A stretch of DNA of 64,000 nucleotides from a virus, in the IMG/VR virus record IMGVR_UViG_3300046513_000348, positions 62,001 to 126,000 of that record. The stretch is one strand, 5' to 3'. This document shows, in pieces, positions 44,601-51,421 of this stretch. The number at the start of each line of letters is the position of its first letter. Within the stretch, counting starts at the first letter, position 1. The notes below the pieces were generated by a model. That model had not been told where the DNA came from, did no database searches, and saw only the letters and a list, made by a program, of their open reading frames with translations. Made by a program: the position numbers and the translations under genes.

Positions 44601-44891
44601 GCTACGCAGGATCCGTATTACCAGTCTCAGTCGAAAGTCAACACTGGCGATTCCATCGGCATCATGAAGGATTCGCTGGATGAATCGAAGGCGCAAACGG
44701 GTCTCCTGACTCGCATCGCTGACGCTCTTGACAATCTTCCGAAGGCTTTGGCCGAAACTCTGGCGGGAAATGCTTCAGCAACCCCTCCAGCAGCCACGGA
44801 GAAGCCTTCAGAGGCGAATAACTATGGTCGGACGCCCACGCCTATGCCGAAAGCGTCGAATGCCTTTAAACGCCAATTGGCTGGTGCATAA
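38649..44891 (+). CDS. Giant tail-associated lytic protein with GH19-type muralytic domain, 2080 aa
   Basis: Probable tape-measure or cell-puncturing tail protein positioned like phiKZ gp181. Layout: charged helical N-terminal ~600 residues; Pro/Gly linker near 640-680; helical middle with repeated Lys-rich amphipathic segments (780-1190); Asp-rich loop DTDGDGDRDGDIDDT (~1200-1215), like a calcium-binding loop; acidic then basic stretch (~1260-1300); Gly/Ala-rich region and long hydrophobic zone (~1370-1445) able to span membrane; muralytic domain (~1720-1905) with GNVEHESGF and YGGRMGN...WDYRGRGPIQITG, the GH19 chitinase/lysozyme signature; Ser/Pro-rich tail. It degrades peptidoglycan during entry. 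Confidence 0.83.
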   Translation: MASKKKRGGRDDIEWDSDLDFDIPDFGGDNPEVTSNNRKPIATGLKSAAEGFGKTFTNEARLRKTLTRSLPREYEEPISKAFEIKDGARDLYNIAGSQVNETVRETKRSVGRIARNLESALPRGVYEKVTKWAATADQDNSSGPSKDEVEQGTINNAMLEIFAESTKADADNRKKDQAREIMQDAIDKKRHADMTAILGSIDQSLISLQTFQDKAGTNYMKKSLELQFRSYFVQNDMLQLQTKFFEEFKNSLGAITKNTGLPDYVKKAPKEALMERLREKTFDSLGNTIAKKRNEWLSGVVRKAGNKIKDTFQDVRDGASQILDTAEMATSMYGSGMGPSAPEFAGDLAGGYAGNKAQDFMAKHIKAYMLKNPGALKKGNQLSMIAGNLPQWINQQVTSGQHADKIPDWLKDILAQDGERSGVAINREVDLERAAQFSDKNSRSLNYVIPQLLSKIHHELYVTRTGDVGSKPLSYDFEKGKFVTSKERQEQLANSIVSKRTVEHTQGQVDSIFKEIDPEGKLDKETRDEIAKKIYGANKKGAFFDRDEMMRTVDNDKAAALLSAYVDRDSKKGHENKMSKMFGRVGGNNGEVQDLIQELIDNGRHGELADLGIIDLKSGKINLDVVRQMELGQWKLPEDPTQQSTPGQSGQPGGSRPPKVRPPNTRQGGFIRLGSAANEANRNQAATGPAGASLEDLTKAFKEAMGSSGGNASGTDEKLIKAISEASGKTELTEIRDILKRIEEKGIQGGGIMTPEMLEQYMSGKFGGFFGKAGQMGRGAVGKVGNWLKGGFNNSMGLGKKLGGWAKTGGKSAFNWLGEQKDKFDLFIGNEVEPRLNKAKLEAGRYYDINSKKIVTKFEDITGDIKDLDTDKIVLKYSELKDSVLKNFETGKSVLGRMTSWGKKSIEFTTKKAKELAEKTFSLGKTAHGMAWSGLKKAYEFLTDGPMDVYLKDNYETPVLLKRVMAQGLYFDKESLDSITKVSEIKGAVVDNQENVLITKEDLHNGLYDKHGKEIKTGFDRVLQFVGGSIKKTIGTYKKILGKAKDMGVKAMGWLKGLFGFDSPFTVFSKRTNDILGAIYNLLNDRMPGERSPDLDTAAEQASSASGGGGKGEVKKKVGVFKEAFMKRFSSAKDKAEEKLEHAKLKAGEVYENRDEHWNKARDEVAKHTGNAKERGIAVWDKMYKLMEERLPAAKKKVFGDTDGDGDRDGDIDDTRSRRQKAKDAAREAKDKALGKVKDSGAYATIAKLLADLIKKNKKEEEEDDDDGIGLDDVLGDGDDNDEHHGDKKKARDAKRKRRLKRLKANKPRGRMGRGWDKLKSKIPGRGLLGRGAGTVARGAGALAEGGAASARAAGGVARAGGAVARGLGPTALRLVGTVGRVGLMGAGTLLEGGLMSAGMVSGGLSLLGSALGMAGTAIAAIVSSPITVPLLAAAAIGTAGYFAYKWLTKPDPQPIEKVRLVQYGWKASNIEAYKKMKSLEQKVASAVVFKGENAEFDSKKLNFQDMMKDFGLDPTNKDHASKFIDWFANRFRPIYLHHRALIKIVKSPKELDSVDDNKPDIKKQYLDQCLFPGEHYDITTSPIKDEPHLFTSQGSAERAITEAKAEVEKEGTKKDDKKEKPLPPGGFGTALKAELAKKDLESEKKKDAATNAAGVPNKIGADLEKTSAMNRLKAATAGSMAGPGSDPNNPVNSPAAPDGKPAGPPKSKDVKPKSGDAEKVKAELIKNMPRFGITTPNQQAAILGNVEHESGFQPISENLNYKPQTLQKLWPNRFPDSATAQATAAKGPVGIANTIYGGRMGNTEANDGWDYRGRGPIQITGKSNYSALSKIMGKDIVDDPDKLVTDPKTSAESALAYWKLNPQLGKLADAGNFQKVRQLINGGSIGAEDANARVYDYLDKIKSGEMKLDGTSSSGEGGTITQTATVSSPKPTTANSVENNPNAGPTPSTYSRPSPASMVASPRPSYDASSSSSSVPQAAPVRSATQDPYYQSQSKVNTGDSIGIMKDSLDESKAQTGLLTRIADALDNLPKALAETLAGNASATPPAATEKPSEANNYGRTPTPMPKASNAFKRQLAGA

Positions 44892-44899
44892 ACGATAGG

Positions 44900-44929
44900 A
44901 TACGAGAGTGGGGAAACCCACTCTCGTAT
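44900..44929 (+). terminator. Terminator after the 2080-aa gene
   Basis: 13-bp stem ATACGAGAGTGGG / CCCACTCTCGTAT with GAAA loop, followed by TTTATTATG, so the TATG of the next gene begins right after it. Confidence 0.82.
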
Positions 44930-44933
44930 TTAT

Positions 44934-44955
44934 TATGACCTGTATTTATTTAAAG
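44934..44955 (+). promoter_or_regulatory. TATG element, candidate late promoter
   Basis: TATGACCTGTATTTATTTAA immediately downstream of the terminator and 27 nt before the ATG at 44964. GTATTTATT occurs twice around it. Confidence 0.42.
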
Positions 44956-44963
44956 GAGTCGCA

Positions 44964-46850
44964 ATGGGCATCACAAGTCGCGACGTAAAGTGGTTGCGGA
45001 GATCCTTCTTACTGGCAACGGACAATCTTGATGATCAGTCCCTGCAAGAGTTCGGATATACGGACACCATCGCACGTCCATTCGATACCAGCCCCGGCGG
45101 TAACGAAGTGATCAATCCCCTGCCTCAATTCACGAGGCATGCGGACATCAAAGTCAAATCTGCGCTGGTCAAGAATTCGTTTGGTATCGGTCGCTGGTAC
45201 GACGAAACCTACGGCCAGTTGCAACAGAAAATCTACATGCGCTTCGGTGTACCCGAATTCACTCCGATGACGCAGTTCTTCACTGGCTTCTACAGCTACC
45301 AAGCAAGCCTCTTGGCTCGTACTGGTCGTGCCAGTGCCAGTATTGGTTACTACCTGGGCCGCGGTGTTGGTCTGGCTGTTACCATCTTCAACATTCCGCT
45401 TCTGATTGGTTCGGTGGCGTTTGAAGCATATCGCTTCTTCATGGACAAAGGAACTTCGAAGTTTTACTACTTCAAGCCTGCCATGCACCTGTACTGGAAC
45501 ACAGTCACCACGCTCGTGAACCACTACTGCGTCAACCGCGGTATCGTTCCCCGTGTCTTCACGTCGGATGACAACCAGTCCATGGCATCCGAGAACAACT
45601 ACTCCAAGGAAGAACTGAAGCGATTCGCTGAAGTCCTGGAGATCTTCGATGAGAACGGTCAGGTCGACATGTATCGATACGCGTCCCTGGCTCACCGTCG
45701 TAAGAAAGCGTTCATGCATGCTTTGAAAGCAGGCCTGGATGTGGATGACTTGAACTTCGCTTCCATCTCCGCACGATACAAGAGCATCGTCAAGAGTACC
45801 GTCGATGTTCCTCGTGGTCGTACTCACAAGGAATACATGGAACTCTGGATGGCGAGTAATCATGGTAACGCTAGCGGCGGTAAAGAAGGTGATACCGAGT
45901 CGAATGCCGAGGCACAAGTCAACACTGCTGAAAAGGAAGATCGCGCAAGTCTGTGGGATCTGGTGAAGACCGAGCTTGACGATGGTTCCGCTTTCGTCTG
46001 CTTCCGCGTCAACTCCACTGGTGAAGTCTCCGAGTCGTTCTCGAACTCCACTACCAAATCGGCAATCGAAGACAAGATCAATGGCATGGCCTCGTCGAAG
46101 CGTTCTACCAACTTCAGCTTCTCCGGTGGTAAGCTGGCAGGCCTGGTCGATGGTGCAGTGGGTCAGGTGAAAGACTTCATTGGCGGCGTGGCTGACCAGT
46201 TCAACATTGCAGGTCTTGCGGTGCTGGGTGGTGCGGCTTTCGTGGATATCCCGGAACACTGGGAATCGTCCTCGGCTTCCCTGCCAACGCAGTCGTACAC
46301 GGTGAGTCTGGTATCGCCCTACGGCAATGCCCTCTCGCAGCTGTTCTCCATGTACATCCCGTTGTTCATGCTCCTGGCCGGCGCTCTCCCCCGCTCGACC
46401 GGTAAGCAGTCCTATACATCACCTCCGCTCGTTCAGCTCTTCGACAAGGGCAAGCAACAGACGCGACTTGGCATGATCGACTCGATCTCGGTTCGCCGCG
46501 GCATCACGAACCTGCCTTACAACAAACACATGCAAGCGATGGGCATCGAAGTGACCTTCTCCGTGAAGGACCTTTCCTCCATCATGCACATCCCGATCTC
46601 CGAAGGTTTCAGCCTGAATCCGACCAAGGGCCTGTTCGATGAAGATACCGTCTTCTCGGACTACATGGGCGTCCTGGCAGGCCTCGACCTGGATGATCAG
46701 ATCTATCCTTTCCGCAAGCTGTTCCTGAACATGACTCGTTGGACGACAAACTGGCGCAGCTGGACTTCCGCTTCGCACATCGCGTCCTTCCTGGGTAACG
46801 GTACGCCTCTGCGATTCGGTTCCATCTTCTACAAGGGCGTGGATCCTTAA
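44964..46850 (+). CDS. Probable virion protein with membrane segments, 628 aa
   Basis: Not recognised. AAAGGAG precedes the ATG. A hydrophobic stretch at about residues 125-158 (GVGLAVTIFNIPLLIGSVAF) and a second near 453-475 (YIPLFMLLAGAL) could insert in membrane. The middle (~300-330) is a charged, probably flexible linker (SGGKEGDTESNAEA). The C-terminal ~180 residues look beta-rich. It follows the lytic tail protein on the same strand, so a tail or internal protein that acts at the host membrane during DNA entry is plausible. It is not chimallin by any feature I can see. Confidence 0.75.
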   Translation: MGITSRDVKWLRRSFLLATDNLDDQSLQEFGYTDTIARPFDTSPGGNEVINPLPQFTRHADIKVKSALVKNSFGIGRWYDETYGQLQQKIYMRFGVPEFTPMTQFFTGFYSYQASLLARTGRASASIGYYLGRGVGLAVTIFNIPLLIGSVAFEAYRFFMDKGTSKFYYFKPAMHLYWNTVTTLVNHYCVNRGIVPRVFTSDDNQSMASENNYSKEELKRFAEVLEIFDENGQVDMYRYASLAHRRKKAFMHALKAGLDVDDLNFASISARYKSIVKSTVDVPRGRTHKEYMELWMASNHGNASGGKEGDTESNAEAQVNTAEKEDRASLWDLVKTELDDGSAFVCFRVNSTGEVSESFSNSTTKSAIEDKINGMASSKRSTNFSFSGGKLAGLVDGAVGQVKDFIGGVADQFNIAGLAVLGGAAFVDIPEHWESSSASLPTQSYTVSLVSPYGNALSQLFSMYIPLFMLLAGALPRSTGKQSYTSPPLVQLFDKGKQQTRLGMIDSISVRRGITNLPYNKHMQAMGIEVTFSVKDLSSIMHIPISEGFSLNPTKGLFDEDTVFSDYMGVLAGLDLDDQIYPFRKLFLNMTRWTTNWRSWTSASHIASFLGNGTPLRFGSIFYKGVDP

Positions 46851-46865
46851 ACAAAAAAGATACAG

Positions 46866-46899
46866 CATATACTCCTGGCCGCGAGGCCAGGAGTATATG
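46866..46899. terminator. Bidirectional terminator
   Basis: 15-bp stem CATATACTCCTGGCC / GGCCAGGAGTATATG, GCGA loop, between converging genes. Nearly the same stem occurs at 16313-16356 and 8953-8978. Confidence 0.83.
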
Positions 46900-46906
46900 T
46901 TTGTGT

Positions 46907-48157
46907 TTACCAGAAGTCGCCACTGCCGCCGGTCAGAATACCCTCTTTGTCCAGACCACTCAGGATTGAACCTTTGTCTGGATTGCTGAGGATAGCATTC
47001 TTATCGGAGTTACTCAGGATCGCGTTCTTGTCCGAGTTGGCAAGAATCTCACGCTTTGCTTGTTCCATGTCGATACGTGGATCAGCATCGCGCAGAATCG
47101 CATTACTTGCCGACGAAGCCGTCGACATTGGGTAACGACTCTTGATTGATTCAGTCACCGTTTTCGGTTCAGGGAAAGCGTCCACTGCAGCGTACCAGCG
47201 GGTACTCGGATCATTGGACATCTTGGCACCGTTGGAGAACAGATCTTTCGTTTCTTTGGAAGCGCCCATCAGACAAGTCAGATCGTTCATGGAAGTGGAC
47301 GAGCCGGCTGGTTGGAAAGAAGACTTATTCCAGTTGGGATCGATCTTCGAATAGGCGCCTTGATACTCGTAGAACTGACCGAGCGTTTGGGTGCCCGGGA
47401 CAGCTACTTTCGTATTGGCCGTCAATTTCTTAACTGCCGAGGAATCCATCATTCCGACGACACCAGTGCCCAGATGGTCAGCCATCGAAGACACCGACAG
47501 ATAGTCGCCGCGCTTCAGTGCGCCAGGCAGAGAAGTACTCGCCATGTTGTACAGGACATTACCCTTATTGGCAAGGGTCGTGGAATCCCTCACAGCGCCT
47601 GCAACGATACCGAACGAATTGGAGATACCCGCCATGCTAGCTTGATCGACCACCTGCCCGTAGATCTTCCCCAACGAACCATTGGGAGACAGAAGAACAC
47701 TCGTCTTACCCGTGATAGCGTTCAACGTGTTCGTAATACCACGCAGGTCTTTCAGGTTACCGCTCTTAACGGCCTTGACGAGTCCGTCTACTTGAGCGTA
47801 TGCCTGGGTTGCGGTCTTGAGTGCATTGCCGGCACTCTTGACCATCCCGGCTGCCGACTTGACACTCTTGAGCGTATCGCCAATCAGCGATTTCGCTTTT
47901 GATGCAGTGGAAGGCAAGGAGCCATCGAGTTGGTCCTTGAGACTTGCCGCCGCTTCGTTAGTTGGTCCTGCGAGTTTTTGGCCCGAGGTGAATTTACTCA
48001 GGAAGCTGAACTGGTCGTACAGATCGGTGCTGGTGCCAGTGATGTCCTGATAGCTGTTAACAGCCTCGGGAGTTGTCTTCTGGTATACGTCCGCAACGAT
48101 TGTTTCTTCGTCTGGTTTCCTGGCAAAGATACTCTTCGCGAGTTGGGCATTAGCCAT
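46907..48157 (-). CDS. Probable virion protein with C-terminal 9-residue repeats, 416 aa
   Basis: Not recognised. Helical N-terminal half with Lys/Ser/Ala-rich heptad-like stretches (LKSVKSAAGMVKSAGNALK). Near the C-terminus four tandem units of nine residues follow ANSDKNAIL, SNSDKNAIL, SNPDKGSIL, SGLDKEGIL (about 372-407). No signal peptide. Single-gene unit converging on the 628-aa gene; AGGTGAC precedes the ATG. A tail or head component is guessed from composition. Confidence 0.75.
   Translation of the reverse strand: MANAQLAKSIFARKPDEETIVADVYQKTTPEAVNSYQDITGTSTDLYDQFSFLSKFTSGQKLAGPTNEAAASLKDQLDGSLPSTASKAKSLIGDTLKSVKSAAGMVKSAGNALKTATQAYAQVDGLVKAVKSGNLKDLRGITNTLNAITGKTSVLLSPNGSLGKIYGQVVDQASMAGISNSFGIVAGAVRDSTTLANKGNVLYNMASTSLPGALKRGDYLSVSSMADHLGTGVVGMMDSSAVKKLTANTKVAVPGTQTLGQFYEYQGAYSKIDPNWNKSSFQPAGSSTSMNDLTCLMGASKETKDLFSNGAKMSNDPSTRWYAAVDAFPEPKTVTESIKSRYPMSTASSASNAILRDADPRIDMEQAKREILANSDKNAILSNSDKNAILSNPDKGSILSGLDKEGILTGGSGDFW
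46940..47050 (-). repeat. Four imperfect 27-bp tandem repeats inside the 416-aa gene
   Basis: Each unit encodes (A/S)-N-S-D-K-N-A-I-L or a variant. The DNA units differ mostly at third positions, so the repeat is old or kept by protein-level selection. Confidence 0.7.
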
Positions 48158-48205
48158 TTGTCACCTGTTAGAAAAAAATATAGGTCACAACATCAAAGCA
48201 GAATC

Positions 48206-48237
48206 CTACTATCGTGACCCGAAGGTCACGATAGTAG
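48206..48237. terminator. Terminator after the 56-aa gene
   Basis: 14-bp stem CTACTATCGTGACC / GGTCACGATAGTAG with CGAA loop, 12 nt past the stop of the small minus-strand gene. Confidence 0.75.
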
Positions 48238-48249
48238 TTTCCATATGAT

Positions 48250-48420
48250 TTACTTCTTCAGGTCGCAGGGCTTACGTTCCGGGTAGAAGAACCCGCAGGC
48301 CTTCGTATCGTCCGTAGTCATCTTGACGTTGTCCGAATGGTTCAGGTAAACCATCGGATTGCCGCACTGGCCGAGACCAGGGAAGAAGTCACGACATTGA
48401 CCACATTTGTCTTGTTCCAT
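48250..48420 (-). CDS. Small Cys-rich protein, 56 aa, possible zinc ribbon
   Basis: Read directly from the sequence: ATG at 48420, TAA at 48250-48252. Five cysteines: MEQDKCGQCRDFF (C6, C9), GQCGNP (C19), KACGFF (C42) and KPCDLKK (C52). Spacing suits one zinc-binding knuckle. It lies 8 nt after the 174-aa gene on the same strand and is followed by a terminator, so is the last gene of that operon. Function unknown; could contact nucleic acid or protein. Confidence 0.68.
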   Translation of the reverse strand: MEQDKCGQCRDFFPGLGQCGNPMVYLNHSDNVKMTTDDTKACGFFYPERKPCDLKK

Positions 48421-48428
48421 GACAGTTC

Positions 48429-48953
48429 CTATTTATCGAGCGGTTTGAAGTTCATGTCCTTAAACCGCACAAAGTGATGCTCCTTCTCGCCGCGAAGGAT
48501 AGCGCGTACATCGTCGAGAACGGCAATGTACAGAGACGCGATCTTTGGTCGAACAGCCAGGTGATCCTTACCTTTTACAAAGTAGTGATCAAACGGCAGC
48601 GTTTCATTGATCATCGCATGAACCCAGTCAGTGTGCGTCTGGAGTTTCAGGATGGTCGCATCCACGGTCAGTTCCGCGAACTTGTCGCATTGGAACTTCT
48701 TCGTCAGCCGCACGAAGTTACGAGCCACATGAGGCTCCATCGTACGGATGTTATCGCGGGTACCACCGGTGTTCAGGTAGTGCCAGAGGTTTTCGACAGA
48801 GCGGAAGTGAGCCAGTGTCGGGTGATGAAACGGCTCTCCGGTATCGTAAGAAGGAGAAAGGATTTGACCCAGCGGAGTTTTAGCCTTCGTGTGGGTGTTG
48901 ATGTGAGTGATGCCGTCTTTTTGCGGATCCGGCCTGACGGTAAAGTCAATCAT
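48429..48953 (-). CDS. Hypothetical protein, 174 aa
   Basis: Not recognised. The ATG at 48953 overlaps the stop of the upstream gene (ATGA) with GGAG just before it, so this start is favoured over the frame from 49010. Contains a GEPFHHPTLAHFRSVENLWHYL segment rich in His and aromatics and ends in basic strands (HHFVRFKDMNF). The HPTLAHFRSVENLWHYL pattern resembles proteins that bind small ligands, but no family is assigned. Confidence 0.72.
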   Translation of the reverse strand: MIDFTVRPDPQKDGITHINTHTKAKTPLGQILSPSYDTGEPFHHPTLAHFRSVENLWHYLNTGGTRDNIRTMEPHVARNFVRLTKKFQCDKFAELTVDATILKLQTHTDWVHAMINETLPFDHYFVKGKDHLAVRPKIASLYIAVLDDVRAILRGEKEHHFVRFKDMNFKPLDK

Positions 48954-49531
48954 TTCATTTCTCCAGTCTGATTCTTCTTCTTGTTTTTCAGCTCTTTCAG
49001 TTTTGCCCACAGCTTCTCCAAATGGGCATCGTCCTTTTCATCACCCTCGAGTTGAAGATAGTCACTGATCTCCGAAAGGAGACGAGTTTCTTCATCTTCT
49101 TCCTTGAGGCTCATGAGGACGTCAGGGGTTAATGGATAGCGGACCTTGCCGACAATGCGTCGGTTGCCCTTCATTTTCCAAACAGCAATCAGTTCGATTT
49201 CCTGAACGTCTGCCACTACAGCTGCGTTCACGAAAGTACTGATAGACATGCCCTCTTCTTCGGAGAAGATTTGGGAAGTCAAATTGCCGCGGGCCGAGGT
49301 ACGAGCCTCGGGCGTTTGCTTAACGCCGTTCTTCGGATCGTTAACGTAACGCTTCAGTAGTGTGTCCCAGGTCTCGAGGCGTGTGATCTTGAGACCGCGG
49401 AACAGAAATCGATGCACCAGATACCAGAGAATGTTCTTCGGCCTTCTGGGAAAGTCGAATATGTCTTTGGAGGTTAGCTCCATTCGACTATTGACTCTTT
49501 TAGTCACACGACTATCTTCTTTACGTGCCAT
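48950..49531 (-). CDS. Hypothetical protein, 193 aa
   Basis: Not recognised. Basic N-terminal third (RVTKRVNSRME, FPRRPKNILWYLVHRFLF) and an acidic-then-basic C-terminal coiled-coil-like helix (LEKLWAKLKELKNKKKN). No membrane span longer than 15 residues. Coupled by a 4-nt overlap to the 174-aa gene. Confidence 0.72.
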   Translation of the reverse strand: MARKEDSRVTKRVNSRMELTSKDIFDFPRRPKNILWYLVHRFLFRGLKITRLETWDTLLKRYVNDPKNGVKQTPEARTSARGNLTSQIFSEEEGMSISTFVNAAVVADVQEIELIAVWKMKGNRRIVGKVRYPLTPDVLMSLKEEDEETRLLSEISDYLQLEGDEKDDAHLEKLWAKLKELKNKKKNQTGEMK

Positions 49532-49600
49532 TTGTTAGGCTCCAAAAATGAGTATGGTAGGCCATACCTTAAAACGTGCTGCGTTAAAAGTAACTTTGGT

Positions 49601-50113
49601 TCATTCTCCAAAGTGGTCAAAGAGTGAGGTCAGGAATTGGATCAGCGTTTCCGTGTAGCTATAGAGCTGCCGATGATTATGCTCCATCGCTCCGTAAAGA
49701 GCCTTGTCGGCCTCTTTCATCAATTCGTAGTACCGGTCAATCTGTTCCAGCGTTTGTTGCAGCTTTGCAGGAACGTCGTCAACGTAGTAGCCATCTTCTA
49801 CGAACAGGAATTTGTCAAACTTAACGGTCTTGGCATTCTTGATGAAGAACAAGCCGCGTTCAATGTGCTTATTTTCTTTGAGGGTAGCATTTACCTCCAC
49901 GAGAGATTTTAGTAAACCAGCCAACGTTTCGGAGAAGCTTTCGATTCTTCCTAACGATGCTGGGCTAGCGCCTAGCCGAAGCTGAGTAGACCCAACTCTT
50001 TCTATGGCCAATTTCAAACGGACATAGATGTTGTTCGGATCTATCTCTACGACTTCTTCTGGCTTTTTCTCAGCGACTTTGCCACTGAGCAACTTGAAGA
50101 GTCTTTGTATCAT
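49601..50113 (-). CDS. Hypothetical protein, 170 aa
   Basis: Not recognised. The ATG at 50113 (MIQRLFKLLSGK) is preferred; the frame continues to 50200 but that region holds the divergent promoter sites. Helical protein with two long amphipathic helices and no membrane span. The start lacks a strong ribosome-binding site. A TATATTAC site is 39 nt upstream. Confidence 0.68.
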   Translation of the reverse strand: MIQRLFKLLSGKVAEKKPEEVVEIDPNNIYVRLKLAIERVGSTQLRLGASPASLGRIESFSETLAGLLKSLVEVNATLKENKHIERGLFFIKNAKTVKFDKFLFVEDGYYVDDVPAKLQQTLEQIDRYYELMKEADKALYGAMEHNHRQLYSYTETLIQFLTSLFDHFGE

Positions 50114-50151
50114 GTGATGATCAACGTTCAGTTTAGACAGAGATCCCAAGA

Positions 50152-50159
50152 GTAATATA
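50152..50159 (-). promoter_or_regulatory. Candidate early promoter, exact TATATTAC
   Basis: Minus-strand TCAGACATATATTACTC. The TCAGACATATAT part repeats exactly upstream of the metalloprotease. The opposite strand reads ATATATGTCTGACATG, which also holds TATG and could serve the divergent plus-strand gene. Confidence 0.5.
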
Positions 50160-50188
50160 TGTCTGACATGTTTTAAAGGAGAGTTACC

Positions 50189-50620
50189 GTGTCCGGTCAA
50201 AAACCTGAGGATATCGAGCGGAGTTTCCAGGATCTGGATTACACGCAGGGTATCCGCCGCCGTATCGTAGAAGGCATCGCTGATAAAGCGATTGCCAATG
50301 AAGATCCCGAAATGCTGGACAAGACCATGAAGGCCTTGGACGGCATGGACAAACAGTCTCTGGGCAAACTCAAGATCAATGAGAAAGCCAAGGAAAACGA
50401 AACGAAAGCTGGCGAGTCCGAGGCACTGGCAAAGTATTTGGTTACTTTGTCAGACCGTCGTGCTGGCAGCGCTAAACCGGAGATGCAAGATAGCGACATC
50501 CCCGGTCGTAAGCTTCCGTCGGAACGTCGTCCCAACTACGATCCGTCGATCCGTGATGCAACGGCGGGTACTGAAAACACCGCCGAGTTCACGGCACGTA
50601 TCGAAGGCGACCAGAAGTAA
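50189..50620 (+). CDS. Hypothetical charged helical protein, 143 aa
   Basis: Not recognised. GTG start at 50189 with AAAGGAG eight nucleotides upstream. Acidic and basic helices through residue ~95 (DPEMLDKTMKALDGMDKQSL), then a flexible Pro/Arg-rich tail (RKLPSERRPNYDP). A DNA-packaging small subunit or scaffold would fit size and composition, but no motif decides it. It is a lone plus-strand gene inside a minus-strand region and its stop codon abuts the stop of the converging 266-aa gene. Confidence 0.68.
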   Translation: MSGQKPEDIERSFQDLDYTQGIRRRIVEGIADKAIANEDPEMLDKTMKALDGMDKQSLGKLKINEKAKENETKAGESEALAKYLVTLSDRRAGSAKPEMQDSDIPGRKLPSERRPNYDPSIRDATAGTENTAEFTARIEGDQK

Positions 50621-51421
50621 TTACGCTTCCGGAATACGCTTCTGTTTCACCAGCATGCGGTCCAACTCTTCGATAGGGATGGATCGCGTGTCGTCCGGCA
50701 CATCGACCTTCAGCACCCGATCGTCCGGATAGACAATGCTGAAGACTTCGACGTTCACGAACTTCACACACAACTTATCCTGGATCCCTGCCTCGAGCAG
50801 GGCCAGGGAGTTTATGCCCTGTTTGAGTTGGTCGATGGTCTCGTCGTGGGTTTCCGGATCGTTGTTGATGTAGACCATCGGAGCCACGAGAATCAGATAC
50901 GGCTTGGGGTTGCGAATGAGCTCGTTGGAGTGCGCATTCAGGTAATCCACGAAATCGTACATGACCATCATGTGATAATTTTCGGCACACTTCGTCGGGG
51001 TCATTTCCTCGATCGGTTTGCTGAAGACATTCACGCCAACGATACCACGCAGCTGCATGTGGACGAGAGTACGCAAGATGGCCATCTCGTCGTCGGACAG
51101 CTCGTAAGGCCAGACATTGACATCGAGGAACGGCCGCTGGTGTTCCTGGTGGTTGTGCGCCACGTATTCCTTCATCGCATCAGCAATCTGCGGATAGAGG
51201 AACTGGAAGACGTTGGTGATCGTCGATTCCGGCAGCGCGTTCGCATCACGTTCCATGTACAACTTGCGGAACGTCTCGTGATCGATCCCTGGGAAGAAGT
51301 CGCCCTTACGCTGATGATATCCGTTTCGGATGATCTCTGCATAGGCTTCCGGATTCATCATGCGAATGATTGCGGCTCGGATGTCGAAGATCGAATCGAT
51401 GTGTACGTAGAAACCTTTCAT
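50621..51421 (-). CDS. Hypothetical protein, 266 aa
   Basis: Not recognised. N-terminal helical domain with the acidic KLYMERDANALPE segment, a Met-rich central helix (YHMMVMYDFVDYL) and a C-terminal beta-rich part (YLILVAPMVYINND). No signal peptide. ATG overlaps the stop of the 163-aa gene (TAATG), so the two are translationally coupled. Confidence 0.75.
   Translation of the reverse strand: MKGFYVHIDSIFDIRAAIIRMMNPEAYAEIIRNGYHQRKGDFFPGIDHETFRKLYMERDANALPESTITNVFQFLYPQIADAMKEYVAHNHQEHQRPFLDVNVWPYELSDDEMAILRTLVHMQLRGIVGVNVFSKPIEEMTPTKCAENYHMMVMYDFVDYLNAHSNELIRNPKPYLILVAPMVYINNDPETHDETIDQLKQGINSLALLEAGIQDKLCVKFVNVEVFSIVYPDDRVLKVDVPDDTRSIPIEELDRMLVKQKRIPEA

Noticed and set aside
44964-46850. 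Chimallin (phage nucleus shell) for the 628-aa protein
   Set aside because: Size is close, but two hydrophobic segments and a flexible linker do not fit a soluble shell protein; I see no positive evidence.
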